From Mycolicibacterium sp. ND9-15 (lineage in GTDB: Bacteria > Actinomycetota > Actinomycetes > Mycobacteriales > Mycobacteriaceae): a DNA stretch of 64,000 nt. Under the pieces are notes generated by a model, which had not been told where the DNA came from, ran no database searches, and saw nothing but the letters and a program-made list of their open reading frames with translations. Of this stretch, positions 25,444 to 34,982 are shown in pieces (position 1 is the stretch's first letter; the number at the start of each line of letters is the position of its first letter). The stretch spans positions 1,959,501-2,023,500 of the forward strand of contig NZ_CP142362.1 of NCBI RefSeq assembly GCF_035918395.1, read 5' to 3'. A program made the position numbers and the translations under genes.

Positions 25444-26781
25444 CTACCGACCGAGCGGGGCTACGCTCCTGCCGAGGCAGTACACCTGCCAGCCGGCGTC
25501 GCCCCACCGGTCGGCGTCGAGGCAGTTACGGCCGTCGACAACGACTTTCGCGCGTACTGTCCCGGCCAGGTCGACGGGATCCAGGTCGACGAACTCGCGC
25601 CACTCGGTGAGCACCAGCACGGCATCGGCACGCTCGCATGCCTCGGTGACCGACGTCGCGTAGACCAGCGTCGGAAACTCCCGCCGCGAGTTCTCCATCG
25701 CCTTGGGGTCATAGACACTGACGTTGGCGCCGTTGAGTTGCAGCATGCCCGCAACCGTGAGCGCGGGCGAGTCGCGCACGTCGTCGGACTCCGGCTTGAA
25801 CGCAGCACCGAGCACCGCGACGTTCGCGCCGAGCAGCGACCCACCGCACGCGACGGCCGCCAGTTCCACCATCTTGCTGCGGCGACGCATGTTGATGCTG
25901 TCCACCTCACGCAGGAACGTCAGGGCATGGTTGGCGCCCAGTTCACCAGCGCGGGCCATGAATGCGCGAATGTCCTTGGGAAGACAGCCGCCGCCGAACC
26001 CCAGCCCGGCATTCAGGAAGCGACGACCGATCCGCGAGTCGTAGCCCAGTGCGTCGGCGAGAAGCGTGACGTCGGCATCGACGGCCTCGCACACTTCGGA
26101 GATCGCGTTGATGAACGAGATCTTGGTGGCCAGGAACGCATTTGCCGACACCTTGACCAGTTCGGCGGTCTGCAGATCGGTGACCAGCAGCGGTACCTGC
26201 TGTGCCAGCAGCGGGGCGTACAGTTTCCGGATCGCGGCCGCTGCACTGCCCGAACTCGATTGCACCCCAAGCACGATACGGTCGGGGCGCAGCGTGTCGT
26301 GCACGGCGAAGCCCTCACGCAGGAACTCCGGGTTCCAGGCAATCTCGACGTTCACCTCCGAGGGTGCGAGCGCAGCCGCCCGCTCCGCCAGCTCGGCGGC
26401 CGTCCCTACCGGCACCGTCGACTTGCCGACGATCACGGCCGACCGCCGCAGCCGGGGCACCAGCGTGTCGATCACCGCGTGCACATGACGCAGGTCTGCG
26501 CCGTACTCCCCCTTCTTCTGTGGCGTTCCCACACCGAGGAAGTGCAGGTCGGCGAAATCGGCGGCGGCCTCGTAGTCGGTGGTGAACATCAGACGACCGG
26601 CGGCAAGATTGTCGCTGAGCATTTTTCGCAGACCGGGCTCGTAGAACGGGATCTCACCCGAGGCCAGCTTGGCCACCTTGCCGGCGTCGATGTCGACGCC
26701 GAGCACCTCGTGGCCCAACTCGGCCATACCCGCCGCGTGGGTGGCTCCCAGATAACCCGTGCCGAAGACGGTGCACCGCAT
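25444..26781 (-). CDS. udgA: UDP-glucose 6-dehydrogenase
   Basis: A 445-residue enzyme of the UDP-glucose/GDP-mannose dehydrogenase family, oxidising UDP-glucose to UDP-glucuronate with two NAD+. Visible features: N-terminal Rossmann strand and loop (CTVFGTGYLGATHAAGMAEL), the active-site Cys in GFGGGCLPKDIRAF, and a C-terminal Rossmann domain (VAVLGAAFKPESDDVRDSP). Size and place match UdgA (Rv0322). The product feeds envelope polysaccharide or other glucuronate-containing compounds. Confidence 0.93.
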   Translation of the reverse strand: MRCTVFGTGYLGATHAAGMAELGHEVLGVDIDAGKVAKLASGEIPFYEPGLRKMLSDNLAAGRLMFTTDYEAAADFADLHFLGVGTPQKKGEYGADLRHVHAVIDTLVPRLRRSAVIVGKSTVPVGTAAELAERAAALAPSEVNVEIAWNPEFLREGFAVHDTLRPDRIVLGVQSSSGSAAAAIRKLYAPLLAQQVPLLVTDLQTAELVKVSANAFLATKISFINAISEVCEAVDADVTLLADALGYDSRIGRRFLNAGLGFGGGCLPKDIRAFMARAGELGANHALTFLREVDSINMRRRSKMVELAAVACGGSLLGANVAVLGAAFKPESDDVRDSPALTVAGMLQLNGANVSVYDPKAMENSRREFPTLVYATSVTEACERADAVLVLTEWREFVDLDPVDLAGTVRAKVVVDGRNCLDADRWGDAGWQVYCLGRSVAPLGR

Positions 26782-26855
26782 AGCGTCTTGATATGCGGTC
26801 CCGATGAGCTAACCGCTACGCGACACTGAGCGCCGGGCCAACGGCAGGTTACAAG

Positions 26856-28457
26856 CTAACTGCAGAAGATCAGGAAGCAGTTCGACCCGCCGCGTTTGGG
26901 CGACCCGCCCGACCCGCGGGAGGACCCGTTGTCGATCGATCCGCCCGGATACCACCCCGGCCCACTGCCGGGATAGCTGCCGGATCCGGAGCCGCTACCA
27001 GGCCCTTTCTGCACGGACGGCACGCGCGGCACAGGCGCCACCCGGGGCGCGGAGACCTCGGGCTCCTCGTCCCACGACGGAGTCCACGTCGGCACCTTCG
27101 GCGGGGTCCACCTGGGACGGGGCGGTGACCACGGCGGACTCCAGGGGTTCTGCGGCTGCGGGTAGTACTGCGGAGGTGCGACCACCGGCGGCACGTACAC
27201 CGGAACCGGGGCCGGAGCCACCGGTACAGGGGCCGCGGGAACAGCCGCGGGTGGCGGTGCTGCCGGCGCAGGAGCCGGCGCTGGCGCTTGCGGCGCCGGG
27301 GCGGGCGCCTCGACGTAGACGGTCCGCGGCGGCGCCTGCGGCGCGGGCTGCTCCTGAACGACCGGGACCGGGGCCTTGATGGTCTCCGCCTCCGGTGGCG
27401 GTGGCGCCACGATCGGCTGCGCCTGTTCGGCCGGCGGGGGCGGCGGAGCGGGCGCGACGGTGCTCGGCACGATCGCGCTCTGCGCGGGACTCGGACGCTG
27501 GTCGGCCGTTGGGCGGATGTTCACCGCCAGCGAAATCACCAGCGCCACAACGCCGACCACGAAAATCGACGTCAGCGCGCTGCCGACGAGCAGGAACGGC
27601 TTGCGGTCCTCGGTGGGAACAAGCGACAGATCGGTGCGCGCCCCGTTGTCGTCGAGGGAGGCACCGTCGCCACCGGCAGGGGCCAGCTGGGTCTCGGCTC
27701 CTGCGAGTCCGGCATACGCCGAGCCGGCCGTGGTGCCATCGGGGTCCTGCGAGTAGGCGAGTCCGACGGTGGACGCCTCGAACGCGGGCGCGTTGGCCGC
27801 CGCCAGTGCTGCGCCGCGGGCCAGTGCCATCTCCGGCTCGTCGGGAGCCTGCACCGGCAACCGCACCAGATCTGCCAGATGGCTCTTCACCGCGCTGACG
27901 TCGACGCCGGAGCCCACCACGAACATGCCCTGTGGCGGCGCGTCTTGGGCGTCGACGGCGGCAGCCATGTCGGCCAGCACCGCCATCGCGTCCTGGCTGT
28001 GCAGGCTGCTGCTGAGCACCTTGGTCACCGACCCGTCGTCGGTCTGCACGACCGACAGCGTCGCAGTGTCACGGTCGATGAACAGCAATGCCGTGGTCTC
28101 GTAGCCGACCGCGCGGCCAACGGCTTGGGCGAGCGCGGCCGCGGCATGCCCGTCGGAGACGAGCATGACGTCGTCGATGCCGCGGGCGGCCAGGGCATCG
28201 CGCAGTTGGGCCGCCTCGGCATGGTCGCTCCAGGTGACGCCGATGGCCTTGAGGTCGTGGCCGCCTGTCTCGGCGCTCTCCTTGGTGCCGAGCACCGCAT
28301 CCACCACCTGGGCGGCCGCGTCCGACGTTGCCGGGTCCTCGCCACTGCGGACGTCGAAGACGTCGTGGTCGACAATCGCCCCGTCGGCTTTATCGCCCTC
28401 GACCAGCACCATGCGGACCGTCACGGGTGTCATCGACACACCCAGTACGATGTCCAC
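26856..28457 (-). CDS. DUF7159-type actin-fold membrane protein with long Pro-rich tail
   Basis: A 533-residue protein. Residues 1-215 form an actin/Hsp70-like domain with N-terminal DIVLGVSMTPVTVRMVLVEG and an ALLFIDRDTATLSVV strand, as in mycobacterial DUF7159 proteins. LAYSQDP occurs at about residue 234, close to the LAWSQDD of the Hsp70-like proteins. A membrane span (about 284-311) is followed by a Pro/Ala/Gly-rich tail of over 200 residues that ends in a Cys-containing hydrophobic CFLIFCS. A paralogue lies at 34983-36140. The tail should be outside the inner membrane; function unknown. Confidence 0.8.
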   Translation of the reverse strand: MDIVLGVSMTPVTVRMVLVEGDKADGAIVDHDVFDVRSGEDPATSDAAAQVVDAVLGTKESAETGGHDLKAIGVTWSDHAEAAQLRDALAARGIDDVMLVSDGHAAAALAQAVGRAVGYETTALLFIDRDTATLSVVQTDDGSVTKVLSSSLHSQDAMAVLADMAAAVDAQDAPPQGMFVVGSGVDVSAVKSHLADLVRLPVQAPDEPEMALARGAALAAANAPAFEASTVGLAYSQDPDGTTAGSAYAGLAGAETQLAPAGGDGASLDDNGARTDLSLVPTEDRKPFLLVGSALTSIFVVGVVALVISLAVNIRPTADQRPSPAQSAIVPSTVAPAPPPPPAEQAQPIVAPPPPEAETIKAPVPVVQEQPAPQAPPRTVYVEAPAPAPQAPAPAPAPAAPPPAAVPAAPVPVAPAPVPVYVPPVVAPPQYYPQPQNPWSPPWSPPRPRWTPPKVPTWTPSWDEEPEVSAPRVAPVPRVPSVQKGPGSGSGSGSYPGSGPGWYPGGSIDNGSSRGSGGSPKRGGSNCFLIFCS

Positions 28458-28626
28458 TGCCCCTCCATTAAGTTTGCTACGCTGCCTGGGTCGCCGATTG
28501 GCATCTCACCCCGCACAAGTCGGCGACTAGTACTTCATCGCCGTGGGTAGCACAGGCGTTACGCCTCTGCCGGTATTTGCTGAGGGGGATGCTGCCGACG
28601 CCGGTATCTCGACCTTACTCGTGTAT

Positions 28627-28648
28627 ACCGCCGTAGGCGCCCGGCGGT
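28627..28648 (-). terminator. Possible terminator after amt
   Basis: ACCGCCG and CGGCGGT form 7-base arms with an 8-base loop, 14 bases after the amt stop. There is no clear T-tract within the arms, so this is a weak call. Confidence 0.35.
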
Positions 28649-28661
28649 CGACGGTTATTTT

Positions 28662-29978
<1,317 letters not shown>

Positions 29979-30018
29979 GGGGGTCTCCTCCCGGTCGGGA
30001 AGAGCATTCCGGCCGGAC

Positions 30019-30056
30019 GTTTCCGCGGCGCGGCACGCGTGTTTCGGAAATGTTTC
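30019..30056 (-). promoter_or_regulatory. GlnR-box-like repeat upstream of amt
   Basis: On the plus strand GTTTC occurs at 30019, 30041 and 30052, with GCGGC at 30030 in the fourth register, each 11 bases apart (6-base spacers). Read on the amt strand this is GAAAC-n6-GAAAC-n6-GCCGC-n6-GAAAC. It fits the 11-base AC periodicity of the actinobacterial GlnR box (GTnAC-n6-GAAAC repeated), with one degenerate half. The box ends 41 bases before the amt start. Confidence 0.6.
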
Positions 30057-30111
30057 GTGTTTCGCCGCGATTACCGACTTCTCACCAGCGGTTCAACGGT
30101 CGGCTCCAGAG

Positions 30112-30684
30112 TCACCTGGACTTGATGAAGTTCTGGTACGAGCGCGACGGCGTCGGACCGCGTTGACCCTGGTACTTCGACCCGGCCCGCGCACTGCCGT
30201 AAGGGTGCTCGGCGGGGCTGGTCAGGCGCAGAAGGCACAGCTGACCGATCTTCATTCCGGGCCACAGTGTGATCGGCAGGTTGGCCACGTTCGACAACTC
30301 GAGCGTGATGTGGCCGGAGAACCCGGGGTCGATGAAGCCGGCGGTGGAGTGCGTCAGCAGCCCGAGACGGCCCAGGGAGGACTTGCCCTCCAGCCGGCCG
30401 GCGAGGTCGTCGGGCAGCGTGCACAACTCCAGCGTCGAGCCCAGCACGAACTCACCGGGGTGCAGCACGAACGGCTCCCCCGACTCGGGCTGGACGAGGG
30501 TGGTGAGCTCGTCCTGCTGTCTGGCCGGATCGATGTGCGTGTAGCGCGTGTTGTTGAAGACGCGGAACAGGTTGTCGAGGCGGACGTCGATGCTCGACGG
30601 CTGGATCAGGGTGTCGTCGAAAGGATCGAGGCCCAGTCGCTCGGCAGCGATCTCGGCGCGGATGTCGCGGTCGGAGAGCAGCAC
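30112..30684 (-). CDS. dcd: dCTP deaminase
   Basis: A 190-residue enzyme making deoxyuridine nucleotides from dCTP (in mycobacteria probably the bifunctional dCTP deaminase/dUTPase). Visible: N-terminal [27 protein letters not shown], and the catalytic region [20 protein letters not shown] with the active-site Glu of LEGKSS. GTG 30684 start. It matches Rv0321 in size and place, next to a tRNA-Gly gene. A homotrimer is expected. Confidence 0.95.
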   Translation of the reverse strand: MLLSDRDIRAEIAAERLGLDPFDDTLIQPSSIDVRLDNLFRVFNNTRYTHIDPARQQDELTTLVQPESGEPFVLHPGEFVLGSTLELCTLPDDLAGRLEGKSSLGRLGLLTHSTAGFIDPGFSGHITLELSNVANLPITLWPGMKIGQLCLLRLTSPAEHPYGSARAGSKYQGQRGPTPSRSYQNFIKSR

Positions 30685-30729
30685 CCGACGAGCCTAACCG
30701 CTCGGATGTTAGCCTTCGTGCTCAAGCAG

Positions 30730-30803
30730 GCCGGTGTAGTTCAATGGCAGAACATCAGCTTCCCAAGCTGAGAGCGCGGGTTCGATTCCCGTCACCGGCT
30801 CCA
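30730..30803 (+). tRNA. tRNA-Gly(CCC)
   Basis: 74 bases including an encoded CCA. Acceptor arms are GCCGGTG and CACCGGC; the anticodon stem TCAGC/GCTGA encloses the loop TTCCCAA, giving anticodon CCC; the T-arm is GCGGGTTCGATTCCCGT. The discriminator base is T at 30800. Its 3' half is repeated at 32309-32345. Confidence 0.95.
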
Positions 30804-30804
30804 C
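30768..30804 (+). repeat. attL-like copy: 3' end of tRNA-Gly (direct repeat 1)
   Basis: This 37-base segment from the anticodon stem to just past the CCA recurs at 32309-32345 with 35 of 37 bases identical. Integrated elements typically duplicate the tRNA 3' end in this way. Confidence 0.85.
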
Positions 30805-30947
30805 AGTGACCAGGAGAAAAGCCCGCTAGAGGGCGTTGGGCTCAGTTGGCGGCCCGGTACACCGGTAGCGGGCGCCTCCGCCTCGCGGTCGGAGGCCCGT
30901 GAGCGAAATCCCAGGATCTCGCACTTCGCTGGTGACACGATATTGAC

Positions 30948-32312
30948 GTGTCTGATGGACAGGTGCGTTATGCGCGCAATGGTGACGTACACCTGGCGTA
31001 TCGAGTGTTCGGCGATTCGGGGCCGGTCGTCGTGTGGGTGCCCGGCTGGGTGGTTGGCAATGTCGACACGTACGGCGATCCGGCGAGCCCATACCAACCC
31101 CTCATCGAGCTGTTCTCTCAAGAGACACAGTTTGTCGTTTATGACAAGCGAGGGGCGGGACTCTCCGACCCGGTGACCAACGCACCTTCGTTGACGGAGC
31201 GCATCGGCGACCTCCGAGCAGTATGCGATGCGGTGGAAGCTGCGCACCCGATTCTCATGGGCACCGGCGAAGGGGGGCCTATCAGCATTCTGTTCGCGGT
31301 GACGTATCCGGACCGAGTCGACAGGCTGCTGCTATACGCGACAGCTGCGAGGTTCTCTGCGCAACCGCCTGATTTCCCATGGGGATTCACCCCAGACCAG
31401 ATCGCTGCGCAGCTCGATGACATCGAAAAGCACTGGGGAGAAGGCGCGTTGGCCGAGCTGTTTCACGGCGATGTCGTCGATCTTCCGGGCGTACGGCAGC
31501 TGTTCGGCAAGCTTCAACGGTCCATCGCAAGCCCGCATTTGGCACGGCTGTGGTGGCAGGCGCTAATGGAGATAGACGTCCGCGATGTACTGGACAAAGT
31601 GCGTGCGCCAGCGCTTGTCTGCGCGCGATCAGGAGATCGATTTGTCTCATTCGAAGCCACTGCCGCTCTGGCAGCCGGTATTCCCAATGCCCGATTCCTC
31701 GAGTTTCCACCGGGTCCCCACAACGCGTTTGACATCCTGCGCGAGGTCGTGCCCATAGTTCTCGATCTAACCTTCGAGCGGGCCGGCGCACCGGTTGACG
31801 AGCGTGTGCTCAAGACGGTCATGTTCACCGATATCGTGAGCTCGACGGAACAACTTGGCAAAGCCGGTGATACACGCTGGCGACACCAACTCGACATCCA
31901 CGACAGCGTCGTCGACCACATTCTTTCGCAATATGGAGGGGTCCGCGCAAAGCATACGGGCGATGGTGTTTTCGCACTCTTCGATGGCCCCACGAGGGCG
32001 GTCCGCTGCGCGCTGGCGTTGATGCCCTCACTCGCGGCGAGGGGCATCCGCATACGTGCCGGTGTGCATGTCGGCGAATGTGTGAGACGTGGCGAGGAGT
32101 GGAGCGGGATGGCTGTGCACACCGGCGCCCGCATCGGCGCGTTGGCAAGCGCAGGCGAGGTGCTGACCAGCCGCACGGTTCGCGATCTCTCCGCAGGGTC
32201 AGGTTTGGCTTTCGAATATCTTGGCCCACAGTGCCTTAAGGGCCTGCCCGAAGATGTCGATGTCTACCGAGTGACAAGCACGTCGGCGTACTCACCGTAC
32301 TCCCCGAACTGA
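30948..32312 (+). CDS. Alpha/beta-hydrolase-like domain fused to class III adenylate/guanylate cyclase (LipJ-like)
   Basis: A 454-residue fusion. Residues 1-270 are an alpha/beta-hydrolase fold (YDKRGAGLSD, VCARSGDRF, PGPHNAFD). At the nucleophile elbow, where relatives have a GxSxG motif, this protein reads GTGEG, so Gly107 replaces Ser and the domain is probably not an esterase. Residues 280-454 are a class III cyclase with the metal-binding FTDIV and a KHTGDG segment; the usual VNxAAR motif reads VHTGAR. Architecture matches M. tuberculosis LipJ/Rv1900c. GTG 30948 start. The stop codon lies inside the duplicated tRNA end. It could be a ligand-sensing cyclase. Confidence 0.85.
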   Translation: MSDGQVRYARNGDVHLAYRVFGDSGPVVVWVPGWVVGNVDTYGDPASPYQPLIELFSQETQFVVYDKRGAGLSDPVTNAPSLTERIGDLRAVCDAVEAAHPILMGTGEGGPISILFAVTYPDRVDRLLLYATAARFSAQPPDFPWGFTPDQIAAQLDDIEKHWGEGALAELFHGDVVDLPGVRQLFGKLQRSIASPHLARLWWQALMEIDVRDVLDKVRAPALVCARSGDRFVSFEATAALAAGIPNARFLEFPPGPHNAFDILREVVPIVLDLTFERAGAPVDERVLKTVMFTDIVSSTEQLGKAGDTRWRHQLDIHDSVVDHILSQYGGVRAKHTGDGVFALFDGPTRAVRCALALMPSLAARGIRIRAGVHVGECVRRGEEWSGMAVHTGARIGALASAGEVLTSRTVRDLSAGSGLAFEYLGPQCLKGLPEDVDVYRVTSTSAYSPYSPN

Positions 32313-32345
32313 GAGCGCGGCTTCGATTCCCGTCACCAGCTCCAC
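32309..32345 (+). repeat. attR-like copy: decayed tRNA-Gly 3' end (direct repeat 2)
   Basis: 35 of 37 bases match 30768-30804. One of the two differences (G to C) breaks a T-stem pair, so this copy is not part of a tRNA. It overlaps the last 4 bases of the cyclase gene. Confidence 0.85.
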
Positions 32346-32673
32346 CAACACGGAACGAGCCTTGTGTCGCGAAAGCAGTTGCGGGACGAGATATCAGATG
32401 AAGCGCGGCTTCTCGGCCGGTCGTCGGATCAGTCGTCACCGCAGCCGTTATGGGATGCCCCTCATCGTCGCGCTGACCGCCTAGATCAGAGATATGCGTC
32501 GAGCTTCGACAGCGACTCGGGGGTCGCCGATGTTATGCACCACCGTAGCGGCGGCATACCTCGACGTCTCCGGCTCCACGGGTTTCGATTCGGCGACAGG
32601 ACGGACACAACCGCGGAATCGGGCGTGCCGCTGGCATCGATCGGCTGACACGAGCGTTACATTGCTGGTCACT
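32346..32673. other. Intergenic stretch without a convincing gene
   Basis: 328 bases. A 94-codon open frame (32364-32648, plus strand) begins with GTG but has no ribosome site or recognisable domain, and its composition becomes Arg/His-rich as expected for a chance frame. I see nothing firm here. Confidence 0.5.
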
Positions 32674-33093
32674 ATGGCAAAGCTCTTGCGCACATTGGCT
32701 ACCGCGGTCGCAGTGCCCGCGATCGCAGGCGTCGCACTCGCCGGTACGGCGACTGCCGACCCGTCGTTGCTGAATGGCACCTACCGGGAAACCGACGGCG
32801 ACTCCATATTGGTCCTGACCTTCGCGACGAGCTGCGGCCCCGCCGGTTGCACAGGCACCGTTGCCAGCAACCAGGGGTGGCGGACTCCCACCAGACTGGC
32901 CGGTGGCCGCTGGGTCTTCACGGTCTCGAAGCCAGGCGGTCTCATCTGCGACGACGGACGCTATGAACCGGCGGTGGTGTCGATGTCGGTCGACCCGGTG
33001 ACGCTGAGTGGCGTGTTGTCATCAGACTCCAATTACGGCTGTGAAGGCGGAATGGTGACCCAGAGCCCGTTCCAGCTGCAAAAGGTCGGCTGA
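32674..33093 (+). CDS. Small exported protein
   Basis: A 139-residue protein with a clear Sec signal peptide (KLLRTLATAVAVPAIAGVAL, cleavage after AGTATA). The mature part has Cys at TSCGPAGCTG, ICDDG and YGCEGG, likely forming two disulfides, and looks like a small beta-rich domain (NGTYRETDGDSILVLTFAT). This resembles families of short secreted mycobacterial proteins without known function. ATG 32674 is chosen because it begins the signal peptide; the open frame extends further upstream without sense. It lies in the accessory stretch beside the tRNA islet. Confidence 0.7.
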   Translation: MAKLLRTLATAVAVPAIAGVALAGTATADPSLLNGTYRETDGDSILVLTFATSCGPAGCTGTVASNQGWRTPTRLAGGRWVFTVSKPGGLICDDGRYEPAVVSMSVDPVTLSGVLSSDSNYGCEGGMVTQSPFQLQKVG

Positions 33094-33095
33094 CC

Positions 33096-33268
33096 CTGCT
33101 GTCGAGGTGCGGGACCGTCTCGGCGAGCTGCTGATGTCCGGGTCATAGTATCGAAGCTCGTTGTGCCCCTTGTCTGCCCGCCGAACTCAGCGAGCTTGCG
33201 AAGAAGTACGGGCTGACATATATGGCACACCGGACTGGCTCGACGATGTCGTGCAGCGATATGGGTAA
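33096..33268 (+). pseudogene. Possible frameshifted C-terminal remnant
   Basis: Reading 33180 onward gives AELSELAKKYGLTYMAHRT; shifting one base at about 33233 continues DWLDDVVQRYG and then a stop at 33266-33268. An ELAxKYGLxY...DWLxxVVxRYG ending is common at the C-terminus of cupin-like proteins. A short open stretch (33096-33149, VRDRLGELLMSG) precedes it. This is a hand reading of a short sequence and may be chance. Confidence 0.3.
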
Positions 33269-33486
33269 TCCCCCGCGACGCATAGCGAGGAACCCGTCGC
33301 CTGTCGCCAAGCTGCCGCCGATTCCTCGGCCCCGGATTGAGCGGATGTGCGGCCCGGCTGGTCGCCATAGCCCGCCAGTTCTCCTGAATTCGACCGTGCC
33401 GTGGCGTTAGTCTCGAAGCAGCCTCGCGGTGAGCGCGTCGTGTGTCAGCCATGCTTTCCCGCCGAGGCCTTCGGAGGAGGTGTCAG
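33269..33486. other. Non-coding leader region
   Basis: 218 bases with no gene seen. Together with the possible remnant before it, this makes about 390 bases free of intact genes. It ends with a strong ribosome site (GGAGGAGG at 33473-33480) for the next small gene. Confidence 0.5.
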
Positions 33487-33738
33487 GTGTTCGATCTGCC
33501 AAGTCCTGTAGCGAGGTTCGCTGGTGCGACCATCCTGGGTTTTGCGCTCGTCGCTGCTCCCGCCATCATCGCGCTGAGCGGCGCCCACGCACAGTCTGTC
33601 GCCGAACCGGCGTGCGACGGAAGCGAATCCATCGTCGACGGCACACCCACATGCGTGCCCGCACCCACCGCACCGGAGGCGCCTGACCCGCAGACCGGCT
33701 CGGCGGATAGCCGGCAACACGACGGCGGGCACCACTGA
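33487..33738 (+). CDS. Small exported Cys/Pro protein
   Basis: An 83-residue protein starting at GTG 33487, six bases after a near-perfect GGAGGAGG ribosome site. A signal peptide (FAGATILGFALVAAPAIIAL, cleaved after AHA) is followed by a short mature chain with two Cys residues, ACDGSESIVDGTPTC, a Pro/Ala/Thr stretch and a His-rich end (RQHDGGHH). The pattern suggests one disulfide loop and a possible metal-binding tail. No family recognised. Confidence 0.6.
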   Translation: MFDLPSPVARFAGATILGFALVAAPAIIALSGAHAQSVAEPACDGSESIVDGTPTCVPAPTAPEAPDPQTGSADSRQHDGGHH

Positions 33739-33791
33739 CCACAGCGGTGGCGCACGTGCTGTCACCCGCGCAGGGTAGGTCGGACCTCGCT

Positions 33792-34109
33792 ATGGCTGAT
33801 CAAGTGGAAGTCGTGGCCCGTCGGGTAGCTGATTTCATTTCGCACCGCAGCAACAAGCGGGATCGCGATGTCGACGACCGGATGAAATGCGAAGCCGCCG
33901 CACATCTGGTTCACCAGGCAGGCCGTGAGCTGATGGCGGCTGTCGCGGGCAATGTCGCGCCCGACGAGGTGCTAGTCGACGTGAAGTATTCGGGTGGATG
34001 CTCCGCCGCCTCGAGCAGCGGTCGCCGCCCAAGGTGGACCGCCCCGGCTGACACTCCGATCCCTACCGGCACCACCAGCTGCGGTATTGGGACGGCACGC
34101 GGCCAGTAA
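33792..34109 (+). CDS. Hypothetical protein
   Basis: A 105-codon frame beginning ATG 33792 (MADQVEVVARRVADFISHRS). The first 70 residues look protein-like, with alternating helical segments (CEAAAHLVHQAGRELMAAVA); the last 35 are low-complexity Ser/Pro/Thr/Arg. The true C-terminus may be frameshifted. It abuts the convergent Rv0320-like gene by 5 bases. No domain recognised; it could be spurious. Confidence 0.35.
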   Translation: MADQVEVVARRVADFISHRSNKRDRDVDDRMKCEAAAHLVHQAGRELMAAVAGNVAPDEVLVDVKYSGGCSAASSSGRRPRWTAPADTPIPTGTTSCGIGTARGQ

Positions 34110-34114
34110 CGGCC

Positions 34115-34783
34115 TCAGCGGAGGTAGACCTCGTCACCGGTGGGAAAGCCGCCGCCGTGGGTGGTGACGTGCACGTGGTCGTAGTGGCCGTAACCGCCGC
34201 TGCGAGCGCCGTCGGGCGTGTAGTAGACGCCGCGCCAGATCGCATCCTGAAGCGCGAAGCGCTTCGCATTCCGCAGTACGTACGAGACGATCTCGTCGCC
34301 GAGTGCAATCCCTTCCGCGCTGCCGGGGTTGGGGATCATCACGTCGAGGGCAAGACCGTTGGGATGCCACCTCAGCGAATCGGGCCGCACGCCGCCTATG
34401 TTGCTGATCTCGGGGAAGGCCGCGGTGATCGCCCGCGAAGCCAGGATGGTCTTCACCTGTAATCCGCGCTCGGGAGCGATGCCGACCGGCAACGAGCGGT
34501 CGACAGTGCGATACCGGGCCGCGGCGACCATCGGGTCGGGCGCAGAGCTCGAGTTCACCAGGCCGATGGGCGCAGCAGCGGACGGTGCCGCCGGTGCGGC
34601 CGCGACGATCTCCACGCAACACGGCGTGGTGTCCTCGGCCACCACGGGTTCGACCTCAGGCGCGGGGCGAGCAGAAAAGTGGACGTCTCCGGCCACCGCG
34701 AAGAAGACGGCTGCCGGGGCGATGACTGCAGCCACGGCCATCGGTGACGTGCGCCGCTTCTTGGCTACGGAGTGCCGTCCCAC
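34115..34783 (-). CDS. Exported ARB_07466/peptidase M15-like domain protein (Rv0320-like)
   Basis: A 222-residue exported protein. An N-terminal membrane/signal segment (SPMAVAAVIAPAAVFFAVAG) precedes an Ala/Pro linker and a C-terminal domain (about 120-222) with the metal-site pattern RWHPNGLALDVMIP and YGHYDHVHVTTH, as in M15-like and ARB_07466-like domains. This suggests a cell-wall-facing zinc-dependent peptidase-like or wall-binding domain. Size and neighbourhood match Rv0320 (220 residues, conserved exported). Substrate not known. Confidence 0.75.
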   Translation of the reverse strand: MGRHSVAKKRRTSPMAVAAVIAPAAVFFAVAGDVHFSARPAPEVEPVVAEDTTPCCVEIVAAAPAAPSAAAPIGLVNSSSAPDPMVAAARYRTVDRSLPVGIAPERGLQVKTILASRAITAAFPEISNIGGVRPDSLRWHPNGLALDVMIPNPGSAEGIALGDEIVSYVLRNAKRFALQDAIWRGVYYTPDGARSGGYGHYDHVHVTTHGGGFPTGDEVYLR

Positions 34784-34982
34784 GTCGGTGTGTATATCAA
34801 ACCGTTACATATCCCGCAATTCTGCTCAGCGATTCGGTCGGGTACTTCGGCGGCACTGCCGCTCTCCGGCGACGCAGCTTCGCCACCGCCCAGACGATGA
34901 GCGTGAACGGTGGTGTGCCGTCCCGGCCCTGATCCTTGCGGGTAGCCTCGGACCCTGATTCACACAGAAACGGGGACACGTT

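Larger units (their letters stand above)
30804..32345. mobile_element. Small genomic islet integrated at tRNA-Gly(CCC)
   Basis: About 1.54 kb bracketed by direct repeats of the tRNA 3' end. It holds one gene, a hydrolase-like/class III cyclase fusion, and 144 bases of leader. No integrase is present, so it would be a remnant or was mobilised in trans. The gene has no counterpart at this place in the M. tuberculosis order as I recall it. Confidence 0.6.

Noticed and set aside
30804..32345. Considered as an insertion sequence
   Set aside because: No transposase or terminal inverted repeats; the flanks are tRNA-derived direct repeats.
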